DNA of 64,000 nt from Lentinula raphanica (Eukaryota; Basidiomycota; Agaricomycetes; Agaricales; Omphalotaceae), in contig JANVFP010000003.1 of NCBI GenBank assembly GCA_027919835.1, positions 558,001-622,000 on the forward strand, written 5' to 3'. A model generated the notes under the pieces. That model did not search any database. It was not told the origin of the DNA and saw only the letters and a list, made by a program, of their open reading frames with translations. The translations under genes and the position numbers were made by a program. The number at the start of each line of letters is the position of its first letter. The stretch's first letter is position 1. Positions 13,458 through 25,584 of the stretch are shown piece after piece.

Positions 13458-13780
13458 CGTGAGAGGGAGCTCGGTAATGGCAACGTCAGAGGCAGCCTCA
13501 AGAGATATGATCAAGCAAAGCCACATACATCTTGTGGTAGAAGACCTTTGACTCTCTTGATGCGGCAAAGGAGCTAAAGTGTTTGTCGAGAACATCGAGA
13601 ATGTCCTCGCAAATCTTTGCGAGTACCGCCTCGCACCTTTGTTGAGAATAGAAATCTGAGAATTGCTGCAGCAGATTCAGACATTTGGAAAGGCAAAATC
13701 ATGCATTGAAGGTAGGAGGACTTGGTTGCAAAAAGATATCATACAAGAAACTAAGCATGGAGCAATACATCTCCTGATGT
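13458..13780. other. 3' flank of the left module
   Basis: I see no gene. I looked here for a terminal inverted repeat of the left four-gene module, matching DNA upstream of its HECT gene (25.6-26.2 kb) or the right module's ends, and did not find one. Confidence 0.4.
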
Positions 13781-15737
13781 TCAAAAATCGTGAGGATGGA
13801 TAATTCGGGCATATACTAGAGCCGTGCGCCAGAGATTCACTACGTTCCTCTCCTCAGAGCGCTCCAGGGGAACTGAACGAAGAGCGGCTTCCATCAGCTG
13901 CATCTCGTCTGCAGTCATTGCACCTGAAGGCGGCTCGACTTCGACTTCGTTCAGTGTTTCAGGAGGTCCATGTTGTCCAAGCCACGTACTCGACCCTTGC
14001 TCGTATGCGTAATTCCGACGAAGAGACCGCAAAAGTACCTCATCCTGAAGTCCTTCCCAATCAACGCCAAAAACTTCGAGTTCTTCATCGCTCATTGCAA
14101 ACTGTTCCAAGGAATCGCCTCGTACGCCTTGTGCGAGCATATCGAAACCCCACATGTCCTCCGGACTACGAGCCGGACCATCACCGCGGCGCTGGGAGAT
14201 GCGATGACAGTTCCATCCTGCGGCCCAAAAGTTCAGGGATTGGTTGATAGCGTGGAGGAAAAGGTGTTGTAGAAGCCATATATGATTGCGATTGTCCACG
14301 TCAAGCTGATGCTCCAGTTCTAGAAGGGTGAAGTAGTCATTCCAGGATTGTGTGATGTAGTTTGACACGTCCACCCATAACCGTTCGATACGAACATTGT
14401 GGACTGACCTAGGGAAACAATCAGCAATGTATGAGGATTATAGACTTTGGAGAACTTTACCGTCCCCAAATATATGAACCTCGGCCTGATCCTCAAGCGT
14501 GCTCCATAAACGCTGCGACCCAAATGTTTTCCACTCCATGGTCACCACGCACCCGAGATGGAAGACCATATTGTGAAGCGGCAGACAAGAAAAGAGAAAG
14601 GACTGTTGATGAACGATTGTTGTTGGCAGCTCGAAGAGCTGTAATCATGCGAGAGTAGCCGTCGATGAAGCCATGAATGACGATGCCCCACCAGATCAAA
14701 CCTATGAAAGCTGATTAGACAAGAATATGAGCAGAATGATATAGCTATCCGTACGATGATGTCCATCGTGATGCCAGAGAGAATTCGGGCCAGGCACGGT
14801 GTAACGACGCCGACGAATTCTGATACGCTCAAAGACGCGGTGTACGGGATCGACCCGTGTGAGTGATTGGCCTATGGCTTCATATGGTATGATCTGTCCA
14901 AGCCTTCTAAGCATTCCATGAAGGATTTGGATGCCTGCTCGAGGATAATGTAAGCGTAGTAGACATATCAACGAATCGAGAGTGTCGTTCGATATATTGG
15001 AGCGGCGATTCGATGACGATGAGCTTTGAATTGAGCTGGCGGCGTTCTCAATATCTGGATGAAAGACTTCTGGAATGGAGTCGGAAGAATTTTCTTCAGC
15101 GTAGACCTGGTCTTCGAAAGGGACACCTCCCGCGCTAGCAATACCGTGTTCTAGGAGTGCTCTCCGTACTGTTCTACGACTCAAGCCAAGGAAGTCGGCG
15201 ATTCCAGCCGTCGAACGATGATTGTGTGCCCATTGCAAAAAGTTTGGGTCGATGATGGCCCGGGGACGACCTACCAAGCCAGTACGTTCCCAGTTTAAGA
15301 CGGTAGGATGACCATGGTGAGATTGTTCGACACGGTGGTTGCAGATTGTTTGGACATCGAATATCATGCATTGGATATTGCTGCGCAGGGTTTGCCATTC
15401 ATTTTGGTCTGAGAATATGTTTGAATTCTAGATTATCGTTAATTGATGTTCTTAAGACAGCGAAAATTGTGAGAAATACCTGAGAAACTATGTTAGAGTA
15501 TTCATTCATGTCCTCTAACAGCAACTGCAAGTGAAAAACATCGGTCTGGTCGTTGGCTACTTGATGGACAGCGGCATCGAATTGATGGTAGTGGCGTCTA
15601 AATTCTTGCAACAGTTCGATTTCGCTGTCAAATGGAGCACTCCTAACGATATTGTCATTGGCGTTGCAGAAGTCGATCCCGAAAACGATTATACAGGCTA
15701 AGAAGGCAAAGATTAAGAATGACCCATGCCGCGCCAT
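13781..15737 (-). pseudogene. DDE/rve integrase, left module copy (nonsense mutation)
   Basis: Same architecture as the copy at 37951-39921. It has a hydrophobic N-terminus (MARHGSFLIFAFLACIIVFG), a helix-turn-helix region (IADFLGLSRRTVRRALLEHG), first catalytic Asp in LWHHDGHH, second Asp in RGDHGVEN, and Glu in VRIERLW in the last exon. Four exons align with the right copy and the splice sites are conserved. The exon carrying RGDHGVEN has a TGA at 14493-14495 where the right copy has CGA (Arg). It falls after FMEHA and before GSGRGSYIWG, so it separates the last catalytic residue from the rest. The change is a C-to-T transition. Otherwise the frame is open to the end. Confidence 0.82.
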
Positions 15738-16004
15738 GATGGTTCAGAACAGAGTTTTTGAGGTGTTCCTGACATACCATATTTAGTGATCATCGGTTCC
15801 GGCTTCCGTTATCCGGTAGTACATAACATATCACAGAGTTTAACTTATGTCAAAATATACAAGAAGTGTAAAAAAATGGATTGTGTTCGAGCTATTGGCA
15901 AAGACAGTGTACAAGCATGCAATAGACGATGAGCAGAGCAGGAAAGGCGTGGGAAACTGATAACCACGCTGCATCGTTTCTTCACAACTCTCATCACCCT
16001 CAAC

Positions 16005-18271
16005 ATGAATCACCAGCAGTGGCTGCAATACGGGACCTTTTCTCCTCAAAACGACGACCAACATCCTCCTCCTTTAGACCTTTCTTTAGGTGCTGTCTGG
16101 CCAACCGAAAACCTTCAAGATCTTGACCCAAATCGCCCTGTCTCCACTGCTTATGGCTATGATGACTCCTGGTCGGCACAGGCCCTGGGGTGGATGACTA
16201 CCAACCAAAACTTCGACATGCCGGTCTCTAGCAATGAGGTGATCGAGGATCCAAATGTAGAACGGGTCATAGGTGCGCTGTGGTTTTTTGTCAGATTGAA
16301 TATTGATAGTGATGTAGTCATGTTCATTATAGCTATTCAACTGTACTTGGCGTTGGTGACGAACACGATCAACACTCCTGGGCTCATATCCGAGGTCGAG
16401 CTCGAGGTGGAAACCCACTCCATTACCGAAAGAAGTGGGATTTTCGAAATCAGCGTTAGATCAATTGTGTCGCTCACCGGTGGTGCATATCTTCCTCTCG
16501 AATTCGCGAACGCACTCCAGAACAGCGAGACGGGACTCACCACCGCTCAAAACCTACCTTCGTTGTTGCGTCCTATTCAAACGTTGGCCGATTTTCGTCT
16601 GCTTGCGCCCACAATGGAGATCTTGATCAATCCTCGATCGGATTTTCTTCTTCGATCAGTTCCTAACATCAATCTCCCATATGTCGTAGAGTCAGAGAGA
16701 CCAAAGTTTGTACTCATTCTATTGCAAGGCCTGATGGATCGGGCGTTCATCGCAAATTCCGCGTTCACTGCGTTCCAATCGGAACCTGCGAATCCGGATG
16801 TCTTCCATGCGGATTGTTCATCGGATGTAACGAATCCTTTGCCTTCGTCGTTTCGAAGTTTATTGCCACCCGTAACATCTCAGCATGCTGAACTTCCATT
16901 CGAATTAGCAAATCCGAACCACGAAGAGGCAAACGGGTCTGCTTCTGAAACGTCACCTGTTGCTTTTACGCAGATCGCTTCGCCGGTTGTGCCCCACTCG
17001 TCTGCTTTAGAGGTGGATGGGGTCGGCCCACGACCTACCCTGCAGAATATCTTGTCCGTTGAGTTCCACATTCCAATTCGCGCACGGGATATCGCGCATG
17101 CTTGTGAAATTATAGGTATTCTGGAACCGCGAGGTACACCAAAATCTACTGTAAACAATAAGCGATCATTTTCGGAAATTGTTCAAGACTGGTATAGAGC
17201 CTGGAAGCTTACCTTATGTCTCGGATATGACGAAACTAAAGGGGACCTGGATGCCCAAATGTACATGTGGGAGAATGGTCACAGTGAAACCTTTGAGCAG
17301 ATACTGAACCACGTGAACTGGAAGCGCAGTGACTATGAGCAGAAAACCTCCCTCTATACCTGCACCATATTCAGCCAGACTTTTGCAAAAGATTCCGATA
17401 ACTATCCAAACATGTTTTGCAAAATATCTGGATAGTTATCAGCACTGCCACAAATGAATATTTAAATCATTTAAAAAAGAATTAAAAAATAATAAAAATA
17501 CTAAAAAACTGGGATTAAGCAACAAATCAGGCACCGACCGTGGGGGTTAGCACTTGTGCTAACCCCCACATAGGGAGGGGTCTGATTTGTTGCCCAACAT
17601 AAGGAAACTAGGGTTAGGGGTTAGGGGGTTGGGGCCTGTTAGGGGTTAGGGGTTGAGGATATTTTTCATGGGTTAGGGGTTAGGGTTAGGGGTTGGGGTT
17701 GGGGGTTGGGAGGTAGCCCTAGACCTATATTACATAAGGGGGGTCTCAGTTTTCTCTAAAAATGGCTGGTTCAAGAGATATAAGCAATTCATTATTAAAA
17801 ATAATATTTTAATTCTTTTTTAAATCATTTAAATATTAGTTTTTTAGTAGGGCCGATGAGTTATCCAGATTTTTTGCAAAACATGTTTGGATAGTTATCG
17901 GAATCTTTTGCAAAAGCCTGGCAGAATCAGCTGATACCTGGGCCATCAATGCGACTTCTACGAAAGTGTGGAACACTGCGAAGACTATTACTGCAGGCCA
18001 AGGTGAGTCCACTGAAGTTGTGTTCTGAATTCTTCTGATTGTATGTCTTCGTCTCTTGATATCAGAGGATACCATATCTGATGCAAAACAAACTTGGAAT
18101 CGGTTATCCTTCTTTTTCCAATCGACTTCATATCTATCCTCCGGTAATCCACGATCTGTGCGGCCCGACTCGAGGGAGTACGATCTCACCTACCTCCATC
18201 AGAGCGAGGTTAGGAGAGATAAACCACACATCAAGAAATTTCTCATTGATCGCCCAGAATTTTCTGCTTGA
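16005..18271 (+). pseudogene. Protein X, left module copy, split by a MITE
   Basis: Divergently transcribed from the integrase and homologous to the gene at 35658-37653. It starts MNHQQWLQYG. Shared blocks include ADFRLLAPTMEIL (right copy PDYRILAPVLEVL), the FVLIL segment, and a C-terminal block with LVQDW-like (IVQDWYRAWK), LGYDETKGD and TFEQILNHVNW. A 571-bp MITE (17363-17933) interrupts the codons after KTSLYT. Downstream the frame resumes as TWAINATSTKVWN, matching LWARTATATKVWD of the right copy, then after an intron continues to LIDRPEFSA and a stop at 18271. Unspliced, translation would stop inside the MITE at 17435. I recognise no known domain. Confidence 0.78.
17363..17933. mobile_element. 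571-bp MITE, copy A (in protein X)
   Basis: Flanked by the 7-bp duplication ATACCTG (17356-17362 and 17934-17940). Terminal inverted repeats of roughly 70 bp begin CACCATATTCAGCCAGAC on the left and end GCCTGGCAGAATCAGCTG on the right, with the palindrome CTTTTGCAAAAG inside each. The interior has nested inverted repeats: GTGGGGGTTAGCAC/GTGCTAACCCCCAC and, outside them, GCAACAAATCAG/CTGATTTGTTGC. A tract rich in TTAGGGG also lies inside. No coding capacity is seen. A near-identical copy of the same length lies at 23536-24106. The 7-bp duplication does not settle the superfamily. Confidence 0.92.
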
Positions 18272-18591
18272 TTTTGCTGTTCAACGATTAGATACGAATA
18301 TTGCTCGACATGCTATAGTTTGCTTACCTGACACTGCAATGTACTAGATCACATCCAATGTACTAGTTCACATCCAATGTACCATACTGAATCAAATGCA
18401 GCGTTTTCCCTGTACATCTATGCTTCTTTACGCTGAATAGTGGACACGATTTCAATTCAAGAATAATTCAAGATTCTACAACATTCGACACCAACATACA
18501 GTACCTTACATGTAGATAATAGATTAAAAATAACAGATGAGTAACGATAGTGGAGATCTAAAGTCAGCAGGATGACGAAAGTGAAACCTCA
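18272..18591. other. Intergenic region between convergent X and Y (left module)
   Basis: Contains a small direct repeat of CACATCCAATGTACTAG near 18350-18385. I see no gene. Confidence 0.5.
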
Positions 18592-20781
18592 TTAGAATTT
18601 GGCAAGAAAGTGCGGAATTGAAGCAGCGCGAGCAAAAGTAGTCAAGAACGATGTAGTATAAAAGTTCGCCAAAGAGCGTTCAACTCGTTCAACAAGGGGA
18701 ATGAAATTATGTGCTTCCGATTGAACAGGAAATGGATTATACAACTCCTCTGGTTTGTCACCCTTCCAGCTCCTCATTACCTGGTGTATAGCACGGATAT
18801 AAGGCAGACGTTTCTGTATATCAGAAGCTGCAAGTCCTTCTTCAGCTTTGGCAACATCTACCTCATACCTAGACCCTATCCAGCACGCATCCAGTAGAGC
18901 ATTCCTTTGAGGTAGAGGGAGGCCGCTGTTGTCCAGAAGTCGATCCAATGCTACGAACTCCTGGCGAAAGCTGATTTCAGAAATTTCCCAGAGAATCTGA
19001 GATGCAACTTCTGAGGGCGGTGGTTCAGTGGTGCAGTCTATGAGTCGACCAGCAAATTCTTCGGCTCGGGGTTCCAAGTCATCGAGACTGAATGAACGAG
19101 TGTTCGTTTTTGCAATCTGGGTCTCAAGAAGGATTCGCATTTCGTTACGATAAATGGCATTTTTTGATTTTTCGGGCTTTTCTGAAGGATGTCCGCCAAC
19201 GATGTCAAGCAGGGAGCGCCATCGTTTGGCAGTCAAGTTGACCGGGTCTGTCAAACCATTGAGTGACTGGAGGATTAGAGGACGAATTCTGAGCCAACTG
19301 CGATAATAGAAGGCCCGAAGAGATGTGGTGGCTGGTCCATCTAATAATCTCGGAGGGGGAGGAAATAACCACAGTTGACAGTTTCAGGACGCCTCAGGGA
19401 CTGATTATAGGTGGAAAGAACCGCAAGAGCTCGCGACCAAACTGGGACCGTAGGTGGCATTGCTGGACTATTCAGGTCCAGGAACGTGTTGTTACCTTGT
19501 TTGTGAATTTGAGGCTTCTTGCGATGATTTTGAGAATCTATAGAGAGCGTCAGATAGATATTTGAGTCAAGAACAGATTCTTACATGGCATGGCCCTAGC
19601 AACAGAGCGTGAATTACCGCGATTACTCGAGTTACTCATACTGGCTTTGCTGGGAAGATGGTAGAAGCGCGCTTTAGATGCCAAGGCTTTTTGATATGAA
19701 TTCGGGCTCTGTGGCGTACTCAGTCCGAAGGTCGACGAAGGGAATACCAGCGAATGTAGATATGCATTCATTGCTATTAGACGTTCTGGTTTGATCGAGA
19801 GACCTTCCCAAATAACTGGGTGATTGGGTTCGGCATCAGTCCCATCCACGCGGAAACCAGAAGGTAATCGAATCATTTGCGAGCTATCCTCAGCTACCAG
19901 AGGGGCAGATCGGTCAATCCGAGCATCGGGGGTGTCCGTGACTGGGCGAACGAACCAGACTGGGATTCCCAGATGATACAATGTGTCAAGGGTAGCAAGG
20001 TTGTCCGTGAAGGCTCCAATTACATCCAATAGAGGTGGTATCTGAGCCAGCCGTATATTTTCGTCAACGGTAGCTGTCCACGATTGAGAACGATACCTGA
20101 TACGGGCATCTAATTCGAGAATGCTTCGTTGCAAGAATGCAACACGCATGTGCACGGTGTCACGAGGAGCTGCCATAAGTAGTGATTGGAGCATACGATT
20201 GACCTGTAGAGCACCCTGAGTGAGGTATGTATCTGGGTCATCGCTATTGGGAGGTAAGGTTTTGAGGACATCGTCTGCAAGAGATTTAATCCGTAGATAG
20301 AATTCATTGTCCAGAACACCCGCATCATACAACATGCCCCCAGTGTCGTCGTCAAAGTCGACATTCAAAGGGTTTATCCAAGCAGCAGCGAATGGGTGCT
20401 GGGGATTTGGGGAAGGTGTTCGTATCAGGGAAAGGTGTGGCAGGAGATGGTTGAAAGGTTGTGGGTAGAACAGGGGATCATCGTGGAAGTAATGTAAGTT
20501 GCGGCGTAGACGAACATATCGGTTTGACAATGGTGGCTCAAATAATATATCACAGTTAGGGGATGATATTATGTGGTCGTTTGGTAGTATGGCCCCTACC
20601 CGACCATCGAATGATTGTAGACCTAGATACCATATGAATGACATTCTGGAGAAAGAACAATAAACGTACTGGAGGTTGGATTGGAAAACCGGGTTAGGAT
20701 TTCTGGATGAATGCGGTACGTTTCAAAACTAAGCGGAACGGTGCCCAGAGCCTCAGGCATGTCGTCGTGACTGCCCTCCAT
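18592..20781 (-). pseudogene. Protein Y, left module copy (frameshift)
   Basis: Homologous along its whole length to the gene at 33106-35349. It starts MEGSHDDMPEALG at 20781. Exon 1 ends HPEILTRFSNPTSS before a GTACGT donor. The main exon contains SFDGRVGAILPNDHI, DPLFYPQPFNHLLPHL, RIKSLADDVLKTLP and YHLGIPVWFVRPV. The last part contains AKRWRSLLDIVGG and LANFYTTSFL. Around 19351-19362 the frame breaks: the right copy reads FFLPPPRLIDGP, while this copy reads YFLP and then runs into a stop because one base of a C-run is missing. The product is therefore truncated unless this is a sequencing error. No named domain is recognised. Confidence 0.75.
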
Positions 20782-21501
20782 TATTTTGACGATGGAAAAC
20801 CTCGCAGCGTAGAATCTGAGTTGAAATACGATGACAGGAGAAGGAATAACTGATCTTTGTACGTAGAAAGGGAATCCCGATCTACGTGCAGACGGCGGCA
20901 CCGATCTACGTGCAGGCAGTGGTGTTACGGCTTTGCACAATTGGTGGGGATGAGGATGAGTAGTGAGAGATGCCAGGAGGGGCATCAGCAAAATCACCTT
21001 GTCTCTGGAGACTCCAGGGACACCCCCCAAATCCTGAGCAACCTCAGAGTAATAAAAGTGCTTTAGAGTCTCTGGGCATCTCTGGGCATCTTTGAAAATC
21101 TCTGAGGGTGCCAAAATTTCTCTGAGAGAGCTGAAAGAGATAAAATCTCTCTAGGATTTGGGGGTGTCCCTGGAGTCTCCAGAGACAGGTGTGATTTTCC
21201 TGATGGGGAGATGGGAGAGAAGAAACAACGACCCTAAATCGGGCCAAGTTTGATGCGGTTATCATCAGCATGTGACTCACCCTAATATACCCATTCATCC
21301 CCTAGCGTCCACTGCCATGCGGACCATTTTTCTGACCCTAAGCTCACAGAACTCCATGCGATATGATGAGTGAAAACACATCGATTAAAATAATCTAGTA
21401 AGTAGTACAGTCGGTTACGAAGATGATAAGCTGCAGGACATTAGAAGCTGTGAGCAAGATATAGTATGATCGAGTGCAATGTAAAGAGCTACTCCGTTCT
21501 C
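20782..21501. other. Spacer between left HECT and Y genes
   Basis: Presumed promoter and leader of Y plus the 3' flank of the HECT gene, interrupted by the foldback element. I see no other gene. Confidence 0.5.
20983..21205. mobile_element. 223-bp foldback element
   Basis: Arms of about 53 bp, nearly perfect: the left begins CATCAGCAAAATCAC and runs to CCCCCCAAATCCT, and the right is its reverse complement. Each arm contains the near-palindrome CTGGAGACTCCAG. The HECT-to-Y spacing is 720 bp here and 512 bp in the right module, so this segment accounts for the excess and looks like an insertion. No target duplication is clear; the flanks are G-rich (GGGG left, GGG right). Confidence 0.7.
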
Positions 21502-24500
21502 CTATACAGTATTATAAGTACCAATAGCGGTAAGTATCTGGACGAAAAACCAATGGAAGATGCTGTCTTTAACATTGCGAGACGGCTCCGAGCCACTTTC
21601 ATGAGCATTACCCAACAGCTTCAAGAGATACGAGGCAGGGACTTGCATAAAGCGGGTACAGGTCTTGAATGAGATTGTTCCGTGCTCCAGGAGTCTTGCT
21701 CTCTCATTTGCTCGATGATCCTGGAGGCTAAAATACGTGGCATCAGTGTCATCTACAAGTACGACCTGAATGAATTCATTTCGTGAGTTCAATTTGTAGT
21801 CATTGAAGGGTGGCAACTTACCTCAATTGATCCTCCATCACTTGGGATATGAGGTGCACCTGTGGCTGCCCAGAAAAACATACGCATGCGAAAACCTTTC
21901 TCCGACGCGCCTTCTAATGTCACAACATTATCGAAGCGACCTTGCAGTTCTGCCATGAGCGAAGGACAAGGTACCGCGGAGCCCTCAAGAAACTCTCGGA
22001 ATATTTTCGAGAATTCGAATTCGGCCCAGTCAGGAATTGCTTCGCAGGCATCACGAAGGGCGGAGCGAGTAGCCACGCAAGTTCTATCGGTGTATTGCAG
22101 TGGAAGAGCGTCGTAGTCGCCATTGATGCGAGTGTCTAAGAGCGACAACACAAACTCGCTTGTTCCTCCGAAACAAGAAGCTGCAATCTGTTATATGTGA
22201 GATAGTGCACTTCGAGACACGAACTGAAAGCTGACATACCTGAGACAAATTGATATCCATGGGTTTACAGGGAAGTAAAAAGCCTTCTACGAATGCCTTG
22301 AAGTAAGGGTGATCAGTTGTTGCAGGACCGATGATTGCATTATGTAGCATTGTCCAGGCGAGTGAGCGGTGATGGCGTTCTGAACGGCCTTGCAAAGCTG
22401 ATACCTAATCAAGGGTTAGACTAGGTCGAACGAATGTGTTGACGAACTTACGAGAAGATTATGATAAGTTGCAAAGTGTAGCTGAAAATAGGAAAGATTG
22501 TCGTCGTCATAGTCAAGGGAGTTCCATTGGCTGAGGGTACGATAGAGATCTGGGAAAGTTTCCATCACGAGGTACTTCGACAATGACTTGAGGTTGGATG
22601 AGCTCAGAAGATAGACAAGAAGAAGAGGGTTGATGTTTGCTGGATAGTGCCCGTGAACAAGAGCTAATCCCACAGCGGCACCAAAGAGTTGAAGTTCCTT
22701 CTTTTTGGCCAGGGAGAGGTCTGCAGCGGAGGAGATCGGCACAGTGGAAAGAGTCGTGTAGTTGTCGATGACTTGAACCAAGAAATCGTGGAGATGACCA
22801 TCAAGTTTCTCTTTGAAGAAAAGGTCCATGACCTCCTGCTCGAGGCCAGGCCCCGAAGTGATATAGGTCCCGTTGGCAACCCTTGATGAAAAGGCGATGA
22901 ACATTCCCAAAAATACAGACTAACGATGAAGAAGGACTCACAGCTGGAAATGTCGATTTCCTGAAAGAAGCGTCGAGAAATCTTCTTCATTTATTGCACG
23001 TTGTACGAGGACAGTGTACGCAGCGAGCAATTCTTGTGGATTTTCGCCCTTGATCGAGAACCCCAGTGGTTCTGTGTCGATAACGTTTCGTAGATGTTCG
23101 TCAACGATCTTGAAGACTTTCGATCTGTTCTGGAAGAAGAATGTATAGTCTTCGTGGAGTTGTCGAGCAGGTCTCCAGTCTGTCTCCCAAAGGATATCAA
23201 CCTCCTAGAAAAAATCAGCATCCTGGAGAGTGAGATCATAGCAGATATCTTACTTCTATTGGATCTTCAGTAAGGACGGCTGTGCTGGACAGTGGACTGT
23301 TGCTTGAACTTGGATCGGATTGAGCATTGTTGCGAGAGTATGATGCACCGATCTGATTGTCTGCAAGATATGATGTTATAAGTGAGAAACAGGTCGAGAA
23401 TAAGTGTGAACCCACCTTCAGACGGATCACGAAGCATTCGAGCTACAACTCTAACTTCCTATGAGAATGTAGTCAGTATATAGAACCGGTTCGCGATAGT
23501 GTACGACACACCTCATCTTCAGTATGATCGTCTCTCACCATATTCTGCCAGACTTTTGCAAAAGATTCCGATAACTGTCCAGAAGCGTTTTGCAAAATAT
23601 CTGGATAGTTATCAGCAGTGCCACAAATGAATATTTAAATCATTTAAAAAAGAATTAAAAATAATAAAAAATACTAAAAAACTGGGATTAAGCAACAAAT
23701 CAGGCCCCGACCGTGGGGGTTAGCACTTGTGCTAACCCCCACATAGGGAGGGGTCTGATTTGTTGCCCAACATCAGGTAACTAGGGTTAGGGGTTAGGGG
23801 GTTGGGGCCTGTTAGGGGTTAGGGGTTGAGGATATTTTTCATGGGTTAGGGGTTAGGGTTAGGGGTTGGGGTTGGGGGTTGGGAGGTAGCCCTAGACCTA
23901 TATTACATAAGGGGGGTCTCAGTTTTCTCTAAAAATGCCTGGTTCAAGAGATATAAGCAATTCATTTTAAAAAATAATATTTAAATCCTTTTTTAAATGA
24001 TTTAAATATTATTTTTTTAGTAGGGGCAATAAGTTGTCCAGATTTTTTGCAAAACGTCTCTGGACAGTTATCGGGATCTTTTGCAAAAGCCTGGCAGAAT
24101 CAGCTGCGTCTCTACGGCAACCTAACTCGATTTCGTCCTCGTCGAGTGCGGTATATCCTTCGTCTACGTAGGCATTGGTGTCCGAGCGGAAAATCCCATA
24201 GATCCGTTTTGAGAGACAGAAATGTCTAGAAGTTGTGCTATCGGACCCAAGACTTTTCTCTGCTAGGTTGAGAACGAGGGAAACGTTGGGAGAGCGAATG
24301 ACTGCCCGGGAAAGTATATTAAGATAGAGAAACTGAGAACGTCAAAAAAAGAACTTACTCGTTTGAAGAATGAACTTCTTTGTATTGGTTATAACGTATT
24401 TCGCAATGCCGTAGTCGTTCGTGTTGAAGACAACGTCACGTAGAGTCATATCTGCAGATTCTACCTTGCCTGGGATCAACCGAGCAGTTTTCGCATTGTT

Positions 24501-25584
24501 GTTTGTATTCCCTTTCCCTGAGAAGCGTAATAGTTGGATCGCAAGACGCTCATGCCGGTTGAAGAAAGTTGAAGCTTCGTGATTCTCGGGAAAACTCCAG
24601 CCACATTGAACGAGGGAAGAATGCAACGATTTGAGTAGATCAACAACCTTTGTGTCGAGCGGGAGGTTATCGTAACGATATACAAGATTGAGTGATTCAA
24701 GAACGCTTTGAAAAGCATCGCGATTCTGCAAGTAGTGATGGAGTTCAACAGAAAGATTCAACATCTGTGGCAATGCCCATAATCAATATCAAGGATTTAT
24801 CTTTGAAAAAAACACGTACGTTGCATTCGTCGGGTGTCAGTCGTGGTGGGTAGACTAGCACCACCAGACTGATAACATGAGTTCCGTCATTTGCAACGGC
24901 AACGGCATCCTCGACCTTTGATGGCTCGACCACTGCATGGAGACGAGGCGCCTTCTTCCCAGGGCCCCTCTTCCTCCTCGTAGCGGTGGTATTCTGGCCC
25001 AGAGCTACAGTTGCATGTCCTAACCGATCGCGATTGGCCTGTTGTATAGCGGTGAGGCTTGGTGGGAGAGATGACGATGAAGACGCCGACGAGGAAGAAG
25101 CTAAAAAGGAACGTGATGGTCCGCTATCCTGGTTTCTAGCGGTTACCGATGAAAGCATTGATAAAGGCGATATGTAAGTTGGAACGGGCTGAATGGTCTG
25201 CGACTGCGGGAAGTTGAAATCCATGTTCGAAGGTAACAGATTGGCCAAAGCCGGTGGAAAACTAGGATTGGGAGGTGCAGGAGCGGTAGCACTCGACTGA
25301 GGAACTGGAGCGGGAGCACCCGACAAAGGTGCAGGAGCAGGACCGACCGACAAAGGTACGGGAGCAGGAGCAGTCAAGTTCGAAGGCATGGGACCAACGA
25401 GTGAAGCTGGCAAGGGCGCAGGATTAGACGAGACTGCTGAGAATTGGGGAAATTGTGGAGTGGATGCTGGCGCGTTGGATGGTGCAGCTTGTGTTTGATT
25501 CTGCTGCAATAACTGAAGGAAAAACTGAGGATTATTGGCGATGACAGTCTGCAACGATTGTTGCAACCATTGCGAATGGTCCAT
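21502..25584 (-). pseudogene. HECT-like E3 ligase, left module copy, split by a MITE
   Basis: Full-length homologue of the right-module gene at 28941-32593. It starts MDHSQWLQQSLQ, followed by a Gln/Pro/Ala-rich region, a KRGPGKKAPRLH basic patch and the LVVLVYPPRLTPDECN block. A middle region follows (HHYLQNRDAFQSVLESLNL, RHFCLSKRIYGIFRSDTN), then a C-terminal HECT-like lobe. The Cys motif FKTCTRFMQVP has its Cys codon at 21658-21660. A 571-bp MITE (23536-24106) with a 7-bp duplication lies within the exon encoding GCRRD...HTEDE. The right copy has no insertion there. All other exons appear open, so insertion is the main lesion. Confidence 0.78.
23536..24106. mobile_element. 571-bp MITE, copy B (in HECT gene)
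   Basis: Flanked by the 7-bp duplication CGTCTCT (23529-23535 and 24107-24113). It has the same length, terminal repeats, nested hairpin and TTAGGGG-rich tract as copy A, with only scattered substitutions. Both copies have the same orientation in the window. The right-module HECT gene supplies the uninterrupted site. Confidence 0.93.

Noticed and set aside
17590..17720. TTAGGGG-rich tract resembling telomere repeats (also 23780-23910)
   Set aside because: It lies inside both MITE copies at the same place, so it is part of the element and not a telomere or chromosome end.
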